From Ferrimonas balearica (lineage in GTDB: Bacteria; Pseudomonadota; Gammaproteobacteria; Enterobacterales; Shewanellaceae), in the NCBI RefSeq assembly GCF_019802055.1, contig NZ_JAHVHW010000007.1, positions 930,001 through 994,000 on the forward strand: DNA of 64,000 nt, in the 5' to 3' direction. The notes below the pieces were generated by a model. The model saw only the letters and a program-made list of their open reading frames with translations. It was not told the origin of the DNA and did not search any database. Every line of letters starts with the position of its first letter. Positions within the stretch are counted from its first letter, which is position 1. Both the position numbers and the translations under genes were made by a program. Positions 18,071 to 25,849 of the stretch are shown here, one piece after another.

Positions 18071-18286
18071 GTGGGTTAAGAACAGGGACAACCTCATTAG
18101 ACATCGGGATACCGCCTGGCAGCGCTGGGTCATTGCCCTTCCTTACCGCTGTTAATCATGAACGGGTCGCGTTGACGCCGCTGCTATCAGCGATTGCTTT
18201 TGTTTCAATGGGATGAATTCGGACAGTGGCATTATTAGAATGAGCTGGCGACTACAGGAAGTGGTCTTAGTCTGAGGATGGAGAAT

Positions 18287-19660
18287 ATGCGCTACCGGAT
18301 CGGTGAATTCACTCTGTGTGCCCGTTCGTTGTCGCTGAGCAAAGCGGGACAACAGGTGTCGATTCGCCCCAAAACCTGCGCGTTGCTTCTGCAACTGGTT
18401 TCCAAGCCGCAGGTGTTGCAGAGCAAGAGCGAGCTGCTGACGGCGGTTTGGGATGACGTTCAGGTAGAAGAGCAGGGGCTGTTTCAGTCGGTTGCCGAGA
18501 TCCGCAAGATTTTTGCCGGAAAGGAGGCGATCAAGACGGTGCCTCGTAAGGGCTATATCTGGTTGCTGCCCGTGAGTGAGTCCTCAGCTCCCGAATCTCG
18601 TCGCCGTTGGCCCCAAGCCTGGCCTGCCGTGCTGCTTGTGTTACTGGCTCTGCTGGTGCCCTGGTTATGGCCCCTGGCAACACCCGAGACGGACGACTCG
18701 GAGTCCCCCGTGCTGATATTGCCTTTCGAGGTACACGCCACGGGGGCGGATCACCGTTGGGTCAGCTACGGCGGGATGGATCAACTGGGACAGATGCTGA
18801 CAGCGCGCCTGCCCATGGATCAAAGTCTGGCACTGCTGAGTCGAAACGGTCTGACAGAGCCGCCCTTTGAGGATGACGCCGTAGCCCGCCTGTTTGCCAG
18901 TGCCAAGCTTTCGGCTGTGGTTGCCACAAGTCTGTTTGGCAGTGTGGGGGACTACCAGCTCAGCTACCGCCTTTATCGGCCCGACTCTGTGGAGCGGGAC
19001 ATACTGCGGGGCGATGCGGTACCGGCGTTGCTGCATCAGTTGGCGGATGTGCTGGCTGCGCGCCTGCACACAGAAGCGAGCCACCCTCGAATTGACCATA
19101 AGCAGGAGTTGGCCAACGCCCTGTTAGCGCAAGGATTGGTGCCGTTTCAACGGCAGGAGTACGACGCCGCCATTGCCCTGTTTGAAGCCGCTCTGCAGCT
19201 TGCCCCCCGCCACCCCCTCATTCTGCAACTCTGGGCGCAAGCCAGGCTTGCTTTGGGAGAGGCAGAATTGGTGTCATCGACGTTGGCGGATTGGCTCACC
19301 CAGCCAGTGCCAGTTGAGAACCTGCCCGCACTGTATCTGCTCCGGGCGCAAAGCCAGGTACAGATGCAACTTCCATTTGATGCCAGTCTGCAACGGCTGC
19401 GCCAGCATGCCGATCCGGACCGCCATGGCCTTTACTTGGCCTATGCCTCAGAGCTCGAAGCACAACAGGCCTTGGAGAACGAAAACTGGCAGGGGGCCGA
19501 GCAGGGCTTCCGGCAGGCTCTGGCTTATCATCAGCGCATCGCCTGTCCGTATGGTCAGGCCGAGAGTTGGCGCCAGCTGGCACGGTTGTCGCGGCTGACC
19601 GGCGATGCTGACTCTGCGCAGGAAGCTGAGCAAAACGCCCAGCGCCTCTTACAGTTTTAA
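18287..19660 (+). CDS. CadC/ToxR-type membrane-bound winged-helix regulator with TPR region
   Basis: A 457-residue protein with an N-terminal OmpR-type winged helix (residues 1-95; the KTVPRKGYIWLLPV wing is characteristic), a single transmembrane helix (about 111-130) and a periplasmic C-terminal part with a nucleotide-cyclase-like beta region followed by TPR-like helices (LVPFQRQEYDAAIALFEAALQLAPRHP near 290-315). Such proteins sense envelope conditions and bind DNA directly without phosphorylation. I prefer the second ATG, which sits nine bases after GAGG. It is followed by a co-oriented membrane-protein gene 99 bases on that may be its target. Confidence 0.88.
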   Translation: MRYRIGEFTLCARSLSLSKAGQQVSIRPKTCALLLQLVSKPQVLQSKSELLTAVWDDVQVEEQGLFQSVAEIRKIFAGKEAIKTVPRKGYIWLLPVSESSAPESRRRWPQAWPAVLLVLLALLVPWLWPLATPETDDSESPVLILPFEVHATGADHRWVSYGGMDQLGQMLTARLPMDQSLALLSRNGLTEPPFEDDAVARLFASAKLSAVVATSLFGSVGDYQLSYRLYRPDSVERDILRGDAVPALLHQLADVLAARLHTEASHPRIDHKQELANALLAQGLVPFQRQEYDAAIALFEAALQLAPRHPLILQLWAQARLALGEAELVSSTLADWLTQPVPVENLPALYLLRAQSQVQMQLPFDASLQRLRQHADPDRHGLYLAYASELEAQQALENENWQGAEQGFRQALAYHQRIACPYGQAESWRQLARLSRLTGDADSAQEAEQNAQRLLQF

Positions 19661-19759
19661 TCTTTAATAACAACGGTTTGATATTTTTATAGGGCATTAT
19701 TGAAGGCCCCCTTGCCGTTTCGCTGCACACTGGCGGCTCCCCAATTTGAGAGCCATATC

Positions 19760-20827
19760 ATGTTAAACCTCAAAGGTCGCTTGCCGGCCCGGGCGCTGAT
19801 CAGCTGCGCCGTCCTATTGCTGTTTTCTACCTTGAGCGTCACCTCCATTCTGATGTATCTGCAGGCACACAGTGTCAGCACCGCCTTGCTGCACACGGTG
19901 GCAGGCTTCACCTTTATGCTGGCGGTGGGTTGGCATATGAAGAACAACTTTCCCGGCCTGAAGCACGCGTTGCGATGGCGCCAGGGGGGCCGGATAAGTT
20001 GGGTGCTTCCCACCGTGTCGATATTGGTGCTTGCAGTGATCCTCGGCAGTGTCAGTCAAAGCCAGCCTTTGCTTTCCGTCTATGAGTGGGGAAATCGGAT
20101 TCGGGCCGGCCAGGCTGGTGAAGTGGAGCGGTTAAGCTATGAGCGGATTACCCTGGGGGGGAGTGAGGCCCCCGTCGTGTTGGAGCTGGACCTGCGTCGC
20201 GGCCCCTTCTGGCGCTGGCCTACCTATGCCTTTTGGCTGGAAACATTGGAGGGGGAGTTTATCCAGGCCTTGTATGCCACACACAAGATCGGCAAAAACG
20301 ATTTCTTTATGCAGGCAACCCGGCTGGCCAACGGAGAGTTCCAGTTTGAGGAGGCACCTGAGACCAAATCGGAACGAGAGCGTCCGGAGTCGTTGCCGGT
20401 GTTTTTGCATCGCCTTGGTCGACGGTCAGAGACGGGCAGGTTGGTACCAGCGGGCGATCAGGTGCTCGCCGATGGGGTAACCGGTGCTACGATGGGCACC
20501 AGCTTTTTAGCGCAGATTGCTGGCGTGGCGTCTGGCCACAATAAAGTGCGCCTGATGTTCGAAATGAACCAATCCTTTGACTACAACGACTACTACAGTC
20601 ACGACCGCTTCCCGGATGATCCCATCTATTCCGGCAACGGTTACAGCGCTCAACCCTCTTTGGTGTATGGGGTGGAGATCGATCTGAGTCAGAGTGGCCA
20701 GATCAGAAAGCTTGAGCTGCTTGGACATGGCCATCACTCAGGCCGGGATGGCGAGATTTACAAGGATGTCAGCCGGTTAACAACGGCGCTGGAGTCTGTT
20801 GAGCGGCTTTTGGTTGAGGTGATGTAA
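19760..20827 (+). CDS. Membrane protein with DUF4405-like helices and a DGVTGAT motif
   Basis: The 355-residue product has two or three N-terminal helices; HTVAGFTFMLAVGWHMKNNF at residues 46-65 resembles the heme-coordinating DUF4405/cytochrome b561-like segment. After a third helix (about 80-98) comes a periplasmic domain with alternating strands (VVLELDLRRGPFWRWPTYAF) and the motif DGVTGATMGTS near residue 240. This fits the Dxx(S/T)GA(S/T) pattern of ApbE-flavinylated proteins, and the surroundings recall DUF2271 proteins. Function is unknown; redox transfer across the inner membrane is inference. I start at the ATG with GAGAG before it. It may be co-transcribed with, or controlled by, the CadC-like gene upstream. 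Confidence 0.75.
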   Translation: MLNLKGRLPARALISCAVLLLFSTLSVTSILMYLQAHSVSTALLHTVAGFTFMLAVGWHMKNNFPGLKHALRWRQGGRISWVLPTVSILVLAVILGSVSQSQPLLSVYEWGNRIRAGQAGEVERLSYERITLGGSEAPVVLELDLRRGPFWRWPTYAFWLETLEGEFIQALYATHKIGKNDFFMQATRLANGEFQFEEAPETKSERERPESLPVFLHRLGRRSETGRLVPAGDQVLADGVTGATMGTSFLAQIAGVASGHNKVRLMFEMNQSFDYNDYYSHDRFPDDPIYSGNGYSAQPSLVYGVEIDLSQSGQIRKLELLGHGHHSGRDGEIYKDVSRLTTALESVERLLVEVM

Positions 20828-20918
20828 GCACTCCGGAAGATGGCCGGTTTGTTCCGTGCTGGCTTTTGACGCCTGGCTTTTGGACATCCACACGTCAGCG
20901 CGTTGTGGCAATGAAAGA

Positions 20919-20941
20919 GGGAGGCGTTTGCCTCCCTTTAT
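20919..20941 (+). terminator. Terminator after the DUF4405-like gene
   Basis: Seven-bp perfect stem (GGGAGGC / GCCTCCC), four-base loop, tail TTTATC. Confidence 0.65.
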
Positions 20942-20956
20942 CGAACCGGGAGTGGC

Positions 20957-20962
20957 TATAAT
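20957..20962 (+). promoter_or_regulatory. Candidate -10 box (TATAAT) for yajD
   Basis: A consensus TATAAT 32 bases before the yajD ATG. No clear -35 at 17 bases; a TTGCCT is too far. Plausible but unproven. Confidence 0.45.
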
Positions 20963-20993
20963 GGCGCTTTCAATCGGCATTGACGGAGGCCTT

Positions 20994-21332
20994 ATGGCCA
21001 TCATCCCCAAAAACTATGCCTCGCTGGAGCAGGGCTACCGCGACAAGGCATTGAAGTTGTTTCCATGGGTTTGCGGCCGCTGCGCTCGCGAGTTTCAGTA
21101 CTCCAATCTGCGGGAGTTGACGGTTCATCATATCGACCACAACCATGAGAACAATCCCTCTGATGGATCAAACTGGGAGCTGCTGTGCCTGTTCTGTCAT
21201 GACAACGAACATGAGAAATACACTCAGGCTGCACAATATGGCAGTACCGTGCAGGCGGGGGAAGATCTAAAGCGCGATGTGGCCACTCACAACCCTTTTG
21301 CTGATCTTAAGGCGATGATGGGCAAGAAGTAG
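20994..21332 (+). CDS. yajD: HNH nuclease-like protein YajD
   Basis: This 112-residue protein matches E. coli YajD almost throughout, from MAIIPKNYASLEQGYRDKAL to NPFADLKAMMGKK. It has an HNH endonuclease fold with zinc-binding cysteines in WVCGRCAREF and LLCLFCHDNEH and the catalytic region LTVHHIDHNHENN. Biological role is not established. GGAGG is five bases before the ATG, and TATAAT lies upstream. The 3' third of this gene is repeated, in broken form, 1.58 kb downstream. Confidence 0.95.
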   Translation: MAIIPKNYASLEQGYRDKALKLFPWVCGRCAREFQYSNLRELTVHHIDHNHENNPSDGSNWELLCLFCHDNEHEKYTQAAQYGSTVQAGEDLKRDVATHNPFADLKAMMGKK

Positions 21333-21350
21333 CTCTGTCCCCCAATACTA

Positions 21351-21390
21351 ATAGCAAAGGGCCCCTGTCTTATCAGGAGCCCTTTGCTAT
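21351..21390. terminator. Bidirectional terminator between yajD and the AT-rich secreted-protein gene
   Basis: Twelve-bp stem (ATAGCAAAGGGC / GCCCTTTGCTAT) with a 16-base loop and T-rich flanks on both sides; placed between convergent stops. Confidence 0.7.
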
Positions 21391-21408
21391 TTAAGAGTGT
21401 GCTCCAGT

Positions 21409-22209
21409 TTAGTTGCAGCCGCCTTTTAGTTTTCCGTGCACGTTGCCAGATTCCAAACAAGTTCCTTCACCTGGAATTATTTTAAAAGTGCCAATGACTG
21501 TATTGTCTGTAGCGTATGTGTCAAAGTTATCAATAAGGGAAAGGTCCTTTCCCACGTAGCCATTGATAATAAAGGACTGTTCGTTATCGGAGGACCTTAT
21601 AGATCCTGCCACATTATCCAATAGTGATATGGCGATAACATTTGTAATCAGCTTTAAGCTTCCATCAATATGATTTTGCTGTGTGAAAGATATTTGAATT
21701 CCAACAACCTTCACATCCCCATAAATTATATTATTTGCAATGGTGGCACTCTCGCCATTACCAGAAATTTCTAATGAACCATTGGTGGTTGAGTTTACTA
21801 TGGAAATATTCAATGTGTTTTTCAACAACATGTTGCCAATAATGTCCATTTGATTGAAGTTGGAAACAGTAGATTCGTGTATTAAAACATTGCCATAAAT
21901 ATTGCTATTGGAAGATTCTATATCTCCACTACTTATATCGATGTTTCCGTCAATGTTCGAGGCACTTGAAATTTTTATCTGTCCACCTTCTATTACACTC
22001 ACATTACCAGTTAATGTGGCTCCATTTATCAACTTCAGTGTCCCACCATCAACGATGACATTATTCTCAAGGTATCCGCCGTCGATGGTGACTTCCTCAC
22101 CAGCGCTGATGGTCAAACTACCGTTATCTTCTGAATCTGCAGATAGGTTGAGCGACATAAGTGCCTGAGACATAAAAATAACCCACAGCCACTGTTTTCG
22201 TATAGACAT
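21409..22209 (-). CDS. Secreted beta-repeat hypothetical protein, AT-rich
   Basis: A 266-residue protein with a signal peptide (MSIRKQWLWVIFMSQALMSLNLSA) and then short irregular repeats rich in Asn, Ser, Gly and Ile, with recurring G-N-hydrophobic units such as LTGNVSVIEGG, IDGNIDISSGD, IYGNVLIHES and IIGNMLLKNT. This periodicity of roughly 20 residues suggests a beta-solenoid. Two Cys at the extreme end (CLESGN...GGCN) could form a disulfide. GGAG lies six bases before the chosen ATG. Base use is strikingly AT-rich compared with every neighbour, a sign of recent acquisition. I cannot name a family; adhesion or surface display would be guesswork. Confidence 0.75.
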   Translation of the reverse strand: MSIRKQWLWVIFMSQALMSLNLSADSEDNGSLTISAGEEVTIDGGYLENNVIVDGGTLKLINGATLTGNVSVIEGGQIKISSASNIDGNIDISSGDIESSNSNIYGNVLIHESTVSNFNQMDIIGNMLLKNTLNISIVNSTTNGSLEISGNGESATIANNIIYGDVKVVGIQISFTQQNHIDGSLKLITNVIAISLLDNVAGSIRSSDNEQSFIINGYVGKDLSLIDNFDTYATDNTVIGTFKIIPGEGTCLESGNVHGKLKGGCN

Positions 22210-22722
22210 CTTAGACTCCGAATGTTCAATACCAAGCGGGAAAGCCAATTGTAGTTGATTACCTATAGCTCAGTGTATTGAAACCTGGACGGTAATAACT
22301 TCAACTTTCCATTAAATTGATTTGTATGAAATCCAGTGTTTTAGGATTGTATGCTTAATAAACTGTTTGATGCATAGGTGGCAGCATAATCCTATAACAA
22401 TTAACATAATCAATGCTTTGATTTATTTGCTCTTCGTCGAGGATTGAATCTTTGGATCAACAAAACATAAAGAGTTCTTTCCAGGTGTAAACAACCTTTT
22501 GTAGAGGCAAATTATTGAAATGATGAGGCAAATACTTTTGATGATGCACTGCCGTAAGTGACACAGGCGACCTGTGGACTAGCCACTTATCGATGTGGGA
22601 AGACTCAGGCTCTTGACCAACTCCGACTTATAGAATCGAGGCCTTGCTGGAAGGCGCACTGTGAGTGTGTATTGAGAGACAAAATGTGTGGGGGTGGAAT
22701 TCGAGTGGTTAGGTGTGGGGGT
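22210..22722. other. AT-rich non-coding stretch of the accessory patch
   Basis: About 510 bases containing the presumed promoter of the AT-rich secreted-protein gene. I see no convincing gene. The stretch ends abruptly where homology to the 3' part of yajD begins. Confidence 0.5.
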
Positions 22723-22916
22723 ATGAGAACAATCCTTCTGATGGATCCAACTGGGAGTAGCGGTGCCTATTCTGTGATGACAACGAACATGAGAAATACA
22801 CTCAAGCTGCGCAATACGGCAGTACCGTGCAGGCGGGGGAAGATCTTAAGCGCGATGTGGCCACCCACAACCCCTTTGCTGATCTTAAGTCGATGATGGG
22901 CAAGAAGTCGTCCTGA
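22723..22916 (+). pseudogene. Partial degenerate second copy of yajD (3' end)
   Basis: From 22723 to 22907 the sequence aligns without gaps to bases 21145-21329 of the intact yajD, with 14 mismatches in 185 positions by my count (about 92% identity). Read in the yajD frame it gives YENNPSDGSNWE, then TAG, then continues RCLFCDDNEHEKYTQAAQYG...KSMMGKK and ends in a new stop after two extra codons. The in-frame TAG, His-to-Asp change and missing 5' two thirds make it non-functional. Several differences are third-position changes, suggesting the copy comes from a related strain's yajD. Confidence 0.9.
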
Positions 22917-23035
22917 TAGTGAGAAGCCCTTTTTCTGATATCAAGAAATGGCTGTTCTAGGCGGGTCATTGATGGGTTAACTGTACATTGACCTGAGGAG
23001 CCAAACTCCAGTCTGTGGTGCTCGATCCTCGAAGA

Positions 23036-23066
23036 ATAAAGGGGCCAAGTGTTGGCCCCTTCTTTA
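23036..23066. terminator. Terminator after the 39-residue small gene
   Basis: Eight-bp perfect stem (GGGGCCAA / TTGGCCCC), three-base loop. Minus-strand tail TTTATTCTT; plus-strand tail TTCTTT. It follows the small minus-strand gene by about ten bases. Confidence 0.7.
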
Positions 23067-23076
23067 CAGCAGCACA

Positions 23077-23196
23077 TCATTTGCCTTTAGCTGGTGGGGC
23101 GTTTCCTCTCCCCCCTCCCGATGACCTTCCAGTTGTACTAGGCCAGTTTCCACCAGGTCTGGAAGGGCTTGCAGGAGCGCGACTACCTTTTGCCAT
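23077..23196 (-). CDS. 39-residue Gly/Pro/Ser-rich small protein
   Basis: The reading frame gives a 39-residue protein beginning MAKGSRAPASPSRPGGNWP, then STTGRSSGGGRGNAPPAKGK. It is basic, disordered-looking and lacks a signal or helix. Support: a strong GAGGGAG ribosome site ahead of the ATG (spacing about six), and a hairpin terminator right after the stop, so it forms a complete miniature transcription unit. The NWPSTTG...GGGRGN...PP pattern reminds me of very small proteins annotated as hypothetical in other proteobacteria, but I cannot name a family with certainty. Function is unknown. Confidence 0.6.
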   Translation of the reverse strand: MAKGSRAPASPSRPGGNWPSTTGRSSGGGRGNAPPAKGK

Positions 23197-23334
23197 AATA
23201 GCTCCCTCTTTAACGCAAAGCAGTACCGCTTAGCTTACTAAGTGTAGTGATTGAAAAGGTAACTGGTACCTGTCTGTTGACGCTTAAAGTGTTAGCTTTT
23301 ACCAACGCTCAACCTTAATAGATAAGCCTTACCT

Positions 23335-24180
23335 CTACGACGACTGGCGCCGTTTCCCCAATATCACCGCCCATATTCCCCCCAGTATCATTAAAGAAGA
23401 CAACATAAGACGCCCAGAGAGGGTTTCACCGGCAAACAGGATGCCGCCTAAGGCGGCGATTATCGGTACCAGCAGCTGCAATATGGCGGCTCTGATGGCA
23501 GATAGGCCGGATAGGGCCATATACCAGAGGGCGTAGCCAATGCCTGACATTACTCCGCCGGACAGTACCGCCAAAAGAACGCCCTGAAAGGAAAGGTGCT
23601 GGGTGTTCAATGTCAGGGCAAGCAGGACAAGGGTAAACGGCAGTGTGCGTAGGAAATTGTCGTTGGTTACGCTGAGGGGGTTTTTGGCTCCTCTGCCGAG
23701 AAGGGTGTAGGCGCCCCAGGCGATACCGGCAACGGACATCAGGATGAAGCCGGTCAAGGACGGTGCGCTCACCCCGGGCAGCATCAGGTACACAAACCCG
23801 GTAAAGGCCATTATCAGGCCCAGCCATTCGATGGGGTTGAACCGGTCTCCGGACAGAAAGCTGAACAGCATCATCGAGACCTGAACGGCACCAAACAGGA
23901 TCAGGGCGCCGGTTCCTGTATCCAGTGTCATATAGGCATAGGAAAAGGTGATGGCATACAGGAACAGGAAAAGAGCCGCTTTCCAGCTGCCTCGGCTGAC
24001 CTGGGTTCCTTTTCTTTGGCTTAAAGAGACGATCAGCAGCAGTACGACGATGCCGGAGAGCAGCCTAATCGCCGTGAAACTGGCGGCATCAATCCTTTCG
24101 CCACCCAGCGCCAGGCGGCACAGCACCGAATTGCCAGCAAAGGCGATCAGCGCCAGTGCGGTCGAGAGGACGATTTTCAT
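23335..24180 (-). CDS. EamA/DMT-family transporter
   Basis: A 281-residue membrane protein with ten predicted helices in two five-helix EamA halves (about 1-130 and 140-275). Features include the N-terminal FAGNSVLCRLAL, the IEWLGLIMAFTGFVYLMLPG segment closing the first half, and GIGYALWYMALSGLSAIRAAIL in the second, typical of drug/metabolite exporters. Substrate unknown. It stands alone, downstream in orientation of a lipoprotein gene but about 100 bases away. Confidence 0.9.
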   Translation of the reverse strand: MKIVLSTALALIAFAGNSVLCRLALGGERIDAASFTAIRLLSGIVVLLLIVSLSQRKGTQVSRGSWKAALFLFLYAITFSYAYMTLDTGTGALILFGAVQVSMMLFSFLSGDRFNPIEWLGLIMAFTGFVYLMLPGVSAPSLTGFILMSVAGIAWGAYTLLGRGAKNPLSVTNDNFLRTLPFTLVLLALTLNTQHLSFQGVLLAVLSGGVMSGIGYALWYMALSGLSAIRAAILQLLVPIIAALGGILFAGETLSGRLMLSSLMILGGIWAVILGKRRQSS

Positions 24181-24283
24181 GTTGGGTTTACTGGGTGGAA
24201 TGGCGGTCAGGCGTTGAAGTAAACATAGCGTTTATCGTATTGCCAGTATTCCTATTCTGAAATGCGCCTTGAGAAGATCACCC

Positions 24284-24937
24284 TCAGAACAAAACAATAT
24301 TGATGTTTCCGTCTGGCTGAAGTCTGGTTAACGTGTTACCAACTTCCTCAGCTGCAGCCTCCAATAAGCCCTGTTGCTTCTCTGGAATCAGTATGACCCC
24401 CATGAGAAGAGGGCCGATGATCACTTCACCAGATTCGTCTTTAAGGATCAGCTCTGTAACCAGGTTCCCGGTCTTCATCTCTATGATCCTGATGCTCACC
24501 CCTGCTTCCTGGCTGCAGGGATAGGCCAGAATATAGATGTCACAACTTCCGTTGTAACCGAGGTAATAATCTATGTACAGCAGATAGTTAACGGACAATA
24601 CGGGGCTGCTTTGAAACTCCTGATAACGCTTCCAGACCTCCATAAAACGGCCGTGCTGTTGGTCTACGAGCGAGTACAGAAACAGCGAACTGTCCCGAAT
24701 ATGTATCTGAGGAAACTGCTTTGTCAGAAGGTTGGCAAGGCGAAGATGAAAGTCCGGTTCGGGTGCGGAAAGGTAGTAGTCATACTGCTGGGGGTAGGGC
24801 TGAGCGTTGACCGTGATTTCGGGTTCGGGCGTATACATTACGGGAACGCAACAGCACAGCAGCAGGAGCGAAAGTAATGCAGCCGCTCTGAGTGCTGCTG
24901 GCACTGAAAACAGATGGCGTAATCCATGGATGCTCAA
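24284..24937 (-). CDS. Hypothetical envelope lipoprotein
   Basis: About 217 residues. The N-terminus has a hydrophobic stretch ending LLSLLLLCCCVPV, which resembles a lipoprotein signal, though the residues before the Cys are not a textbook lipobox. The mature part has a mixed alpha/beta look with several Tyr-rich strands (SVNYLLYIDYYLGYNG) and a probable C-terminal amphipathic helix. The start is uncertain: TTG at 24937, or GTG at 24904, which gives a tidier signal peptide. I do not recognise a domain. Confidence 0.7.
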   Translation of the reverse strand: MSIHGLRHLFSVPAALRAAALLSLLLLCCCVPVMYTPEPEITVNAQPYPQQYDYYLSAPEPDFHLRLANLLTKQFPQIHIRDSSLFLYSLVDQQHGRFMEVWKRYQEFQSSPVLSVNYLLYIDYYLGYNGSCDIYILAYPCSQEAGVSIRIIEMKTGNLVTELILKDESGEVIIGPLLMGVILIPEKQQGLLEAAAEEVGNTLTRLQPDGNINIVLF

Positions 24938-25065
24938 CGACCGATAGCCCGTTATTGACCATCATAAATAGAGCTTAGCCAAGGGCTGAAAAGGCGTTGC
25001 CAGCTAGCGCCGTTTTGTTTGTCCAGTATCAATTCGAGACCGGATTACCGTCTGTGCCGGGGAGG

Positions 25066-25698
25066 TTACGTTTCAATCCCCTGGTGCATCGCGCCTACGG
25101 TGGCGTGGTTGATGTCATTGTCATTACTGGGGGGCAGATGGGTTTCGAGGGTGACGGTGAACTCGCCATCGTCATACACCAGTTCCGTGGGGTAGCCCTG
25201 GCTCTTCAGCAGTCTCAGCATCGGGTGGTTTTCGGCATGCACCAGCGCAATCACCCGGTTGATGCCCCACTCTCGGCCGGTCTCCAGCAGACGGCTTACC
25301 AGAACCCGACCAATGCCCCGATGCTGCATCTCATCGATCACCAGGCAGGAGAGTTCCGCCACATCGGAGTCGGCGGTAGCGCGAATCAAGCGGCCTGCCG
25401 CCACCATCCGTTGTTCAGGCCCCCACAGCGCCACCAGAGCCAGGTGGGTGTTGAAATCCACATCGGTATAGCGGGCGATCGCCTCCAGGCTGGGGGCGCT
25501 GATCACGCGGAAAAAGCGCATATAGAGGGTGCGCTCAGACAGTGTGGGGTAGAGATCCCGCATCTCATACTTGTCCTCCGGCGTGATGGCACGGATAGCC
25601 ACAGGCGCGCCATCCCGGGTTTGATCGATGACGAACAACCGGGCGGCGTCCTCGGCGGACAAAGGTGAGCAGTGAGCGGGCGCTAATTCCATCGGCAT
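25066..25698 (-). CDS. GNAT-family N-acetyltransferase next to acs
   Basis: The 210-residue product carries a GNAT domain over about residues 35-180; the acetyl-CoA-binding motif A is LVIDEMQHRGIGRVLVSRLL (R/QxxGxG/A type), followed by NHPMLRLLKSQGY. The N-terminus (ITPEDKYEMRDLYPTLSERTLYMRFF) resembles the acetyltransferase portion of Pat/AcuA-type enzymes that acetylate acetyl-CoA synthetase, and acs is the adjacent upstream gene, so control of Acs is a reasonable inference. A longer frame (start 25791) exists, but a TACAAT at 25726-25731 lies inside that extension and would be the -10 of the shorter form. An acs terminator separates the two genes. Confidence 0.82.
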   Translation of the reverse strand: MPMELAPAHCSPLSAEDAARLFVIDQTRDGAPVAIRAITPEDKYEMRDLYPTLSERTLYMRFFRVISAPSLEAIARYTDVDFNTHLALVALWGPEQRMVAAGRLIRATADSDVAELSCLVIDEMQHRGIGRVLVSRLLETGREWGINRVIALVHAENHPMLRLLKSQGYPTELVYDDGEFTVTLETHLPPSNDNDINHATVGAMHQGIET

Positions 25699-25725
25699 TG
25701 AACAATAAAAAGTTTCACCATGGCG

Positions 25726-25731
25726 ATTGTA
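25726..25731 (-). promoter_or_regulatory. Candidate -10 box (TACAAT) for the GNAT gene
   Basis: TACAAT on the minus strand about 28 bases before the preferred ATG; no strong -35 seen. It favours the shorter start. Confidence 0.4.
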
Positions 25732-25800
25732 GCAGGACAAAAAGTCGCCACTGTTTGACGATGATCTCAATTCCTTCCTGACGCGCACCAACGGATGAGC

Positions 25801-25826
25801 GAAAAAAGGCCCACAGATGTGGGCCT
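25801..25826 (-). terminator. Terminator after acs
   Basis: Ten-base arms AGGCCCACAg / tGTGGGCCT forming a near-perfect hairpin, followed on the minus strand by TTTTTTC. Confidence 0.8.
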
Positions 25827-25849
25827 AAGGGTCGGGAATTGTGGCCGAA

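Noticed and set aside
22558-22896. 112-codon frame crossing the broken yajD copy
   Set aside because: It is in another frame than yajD and arises by chance over the duplicated segment.
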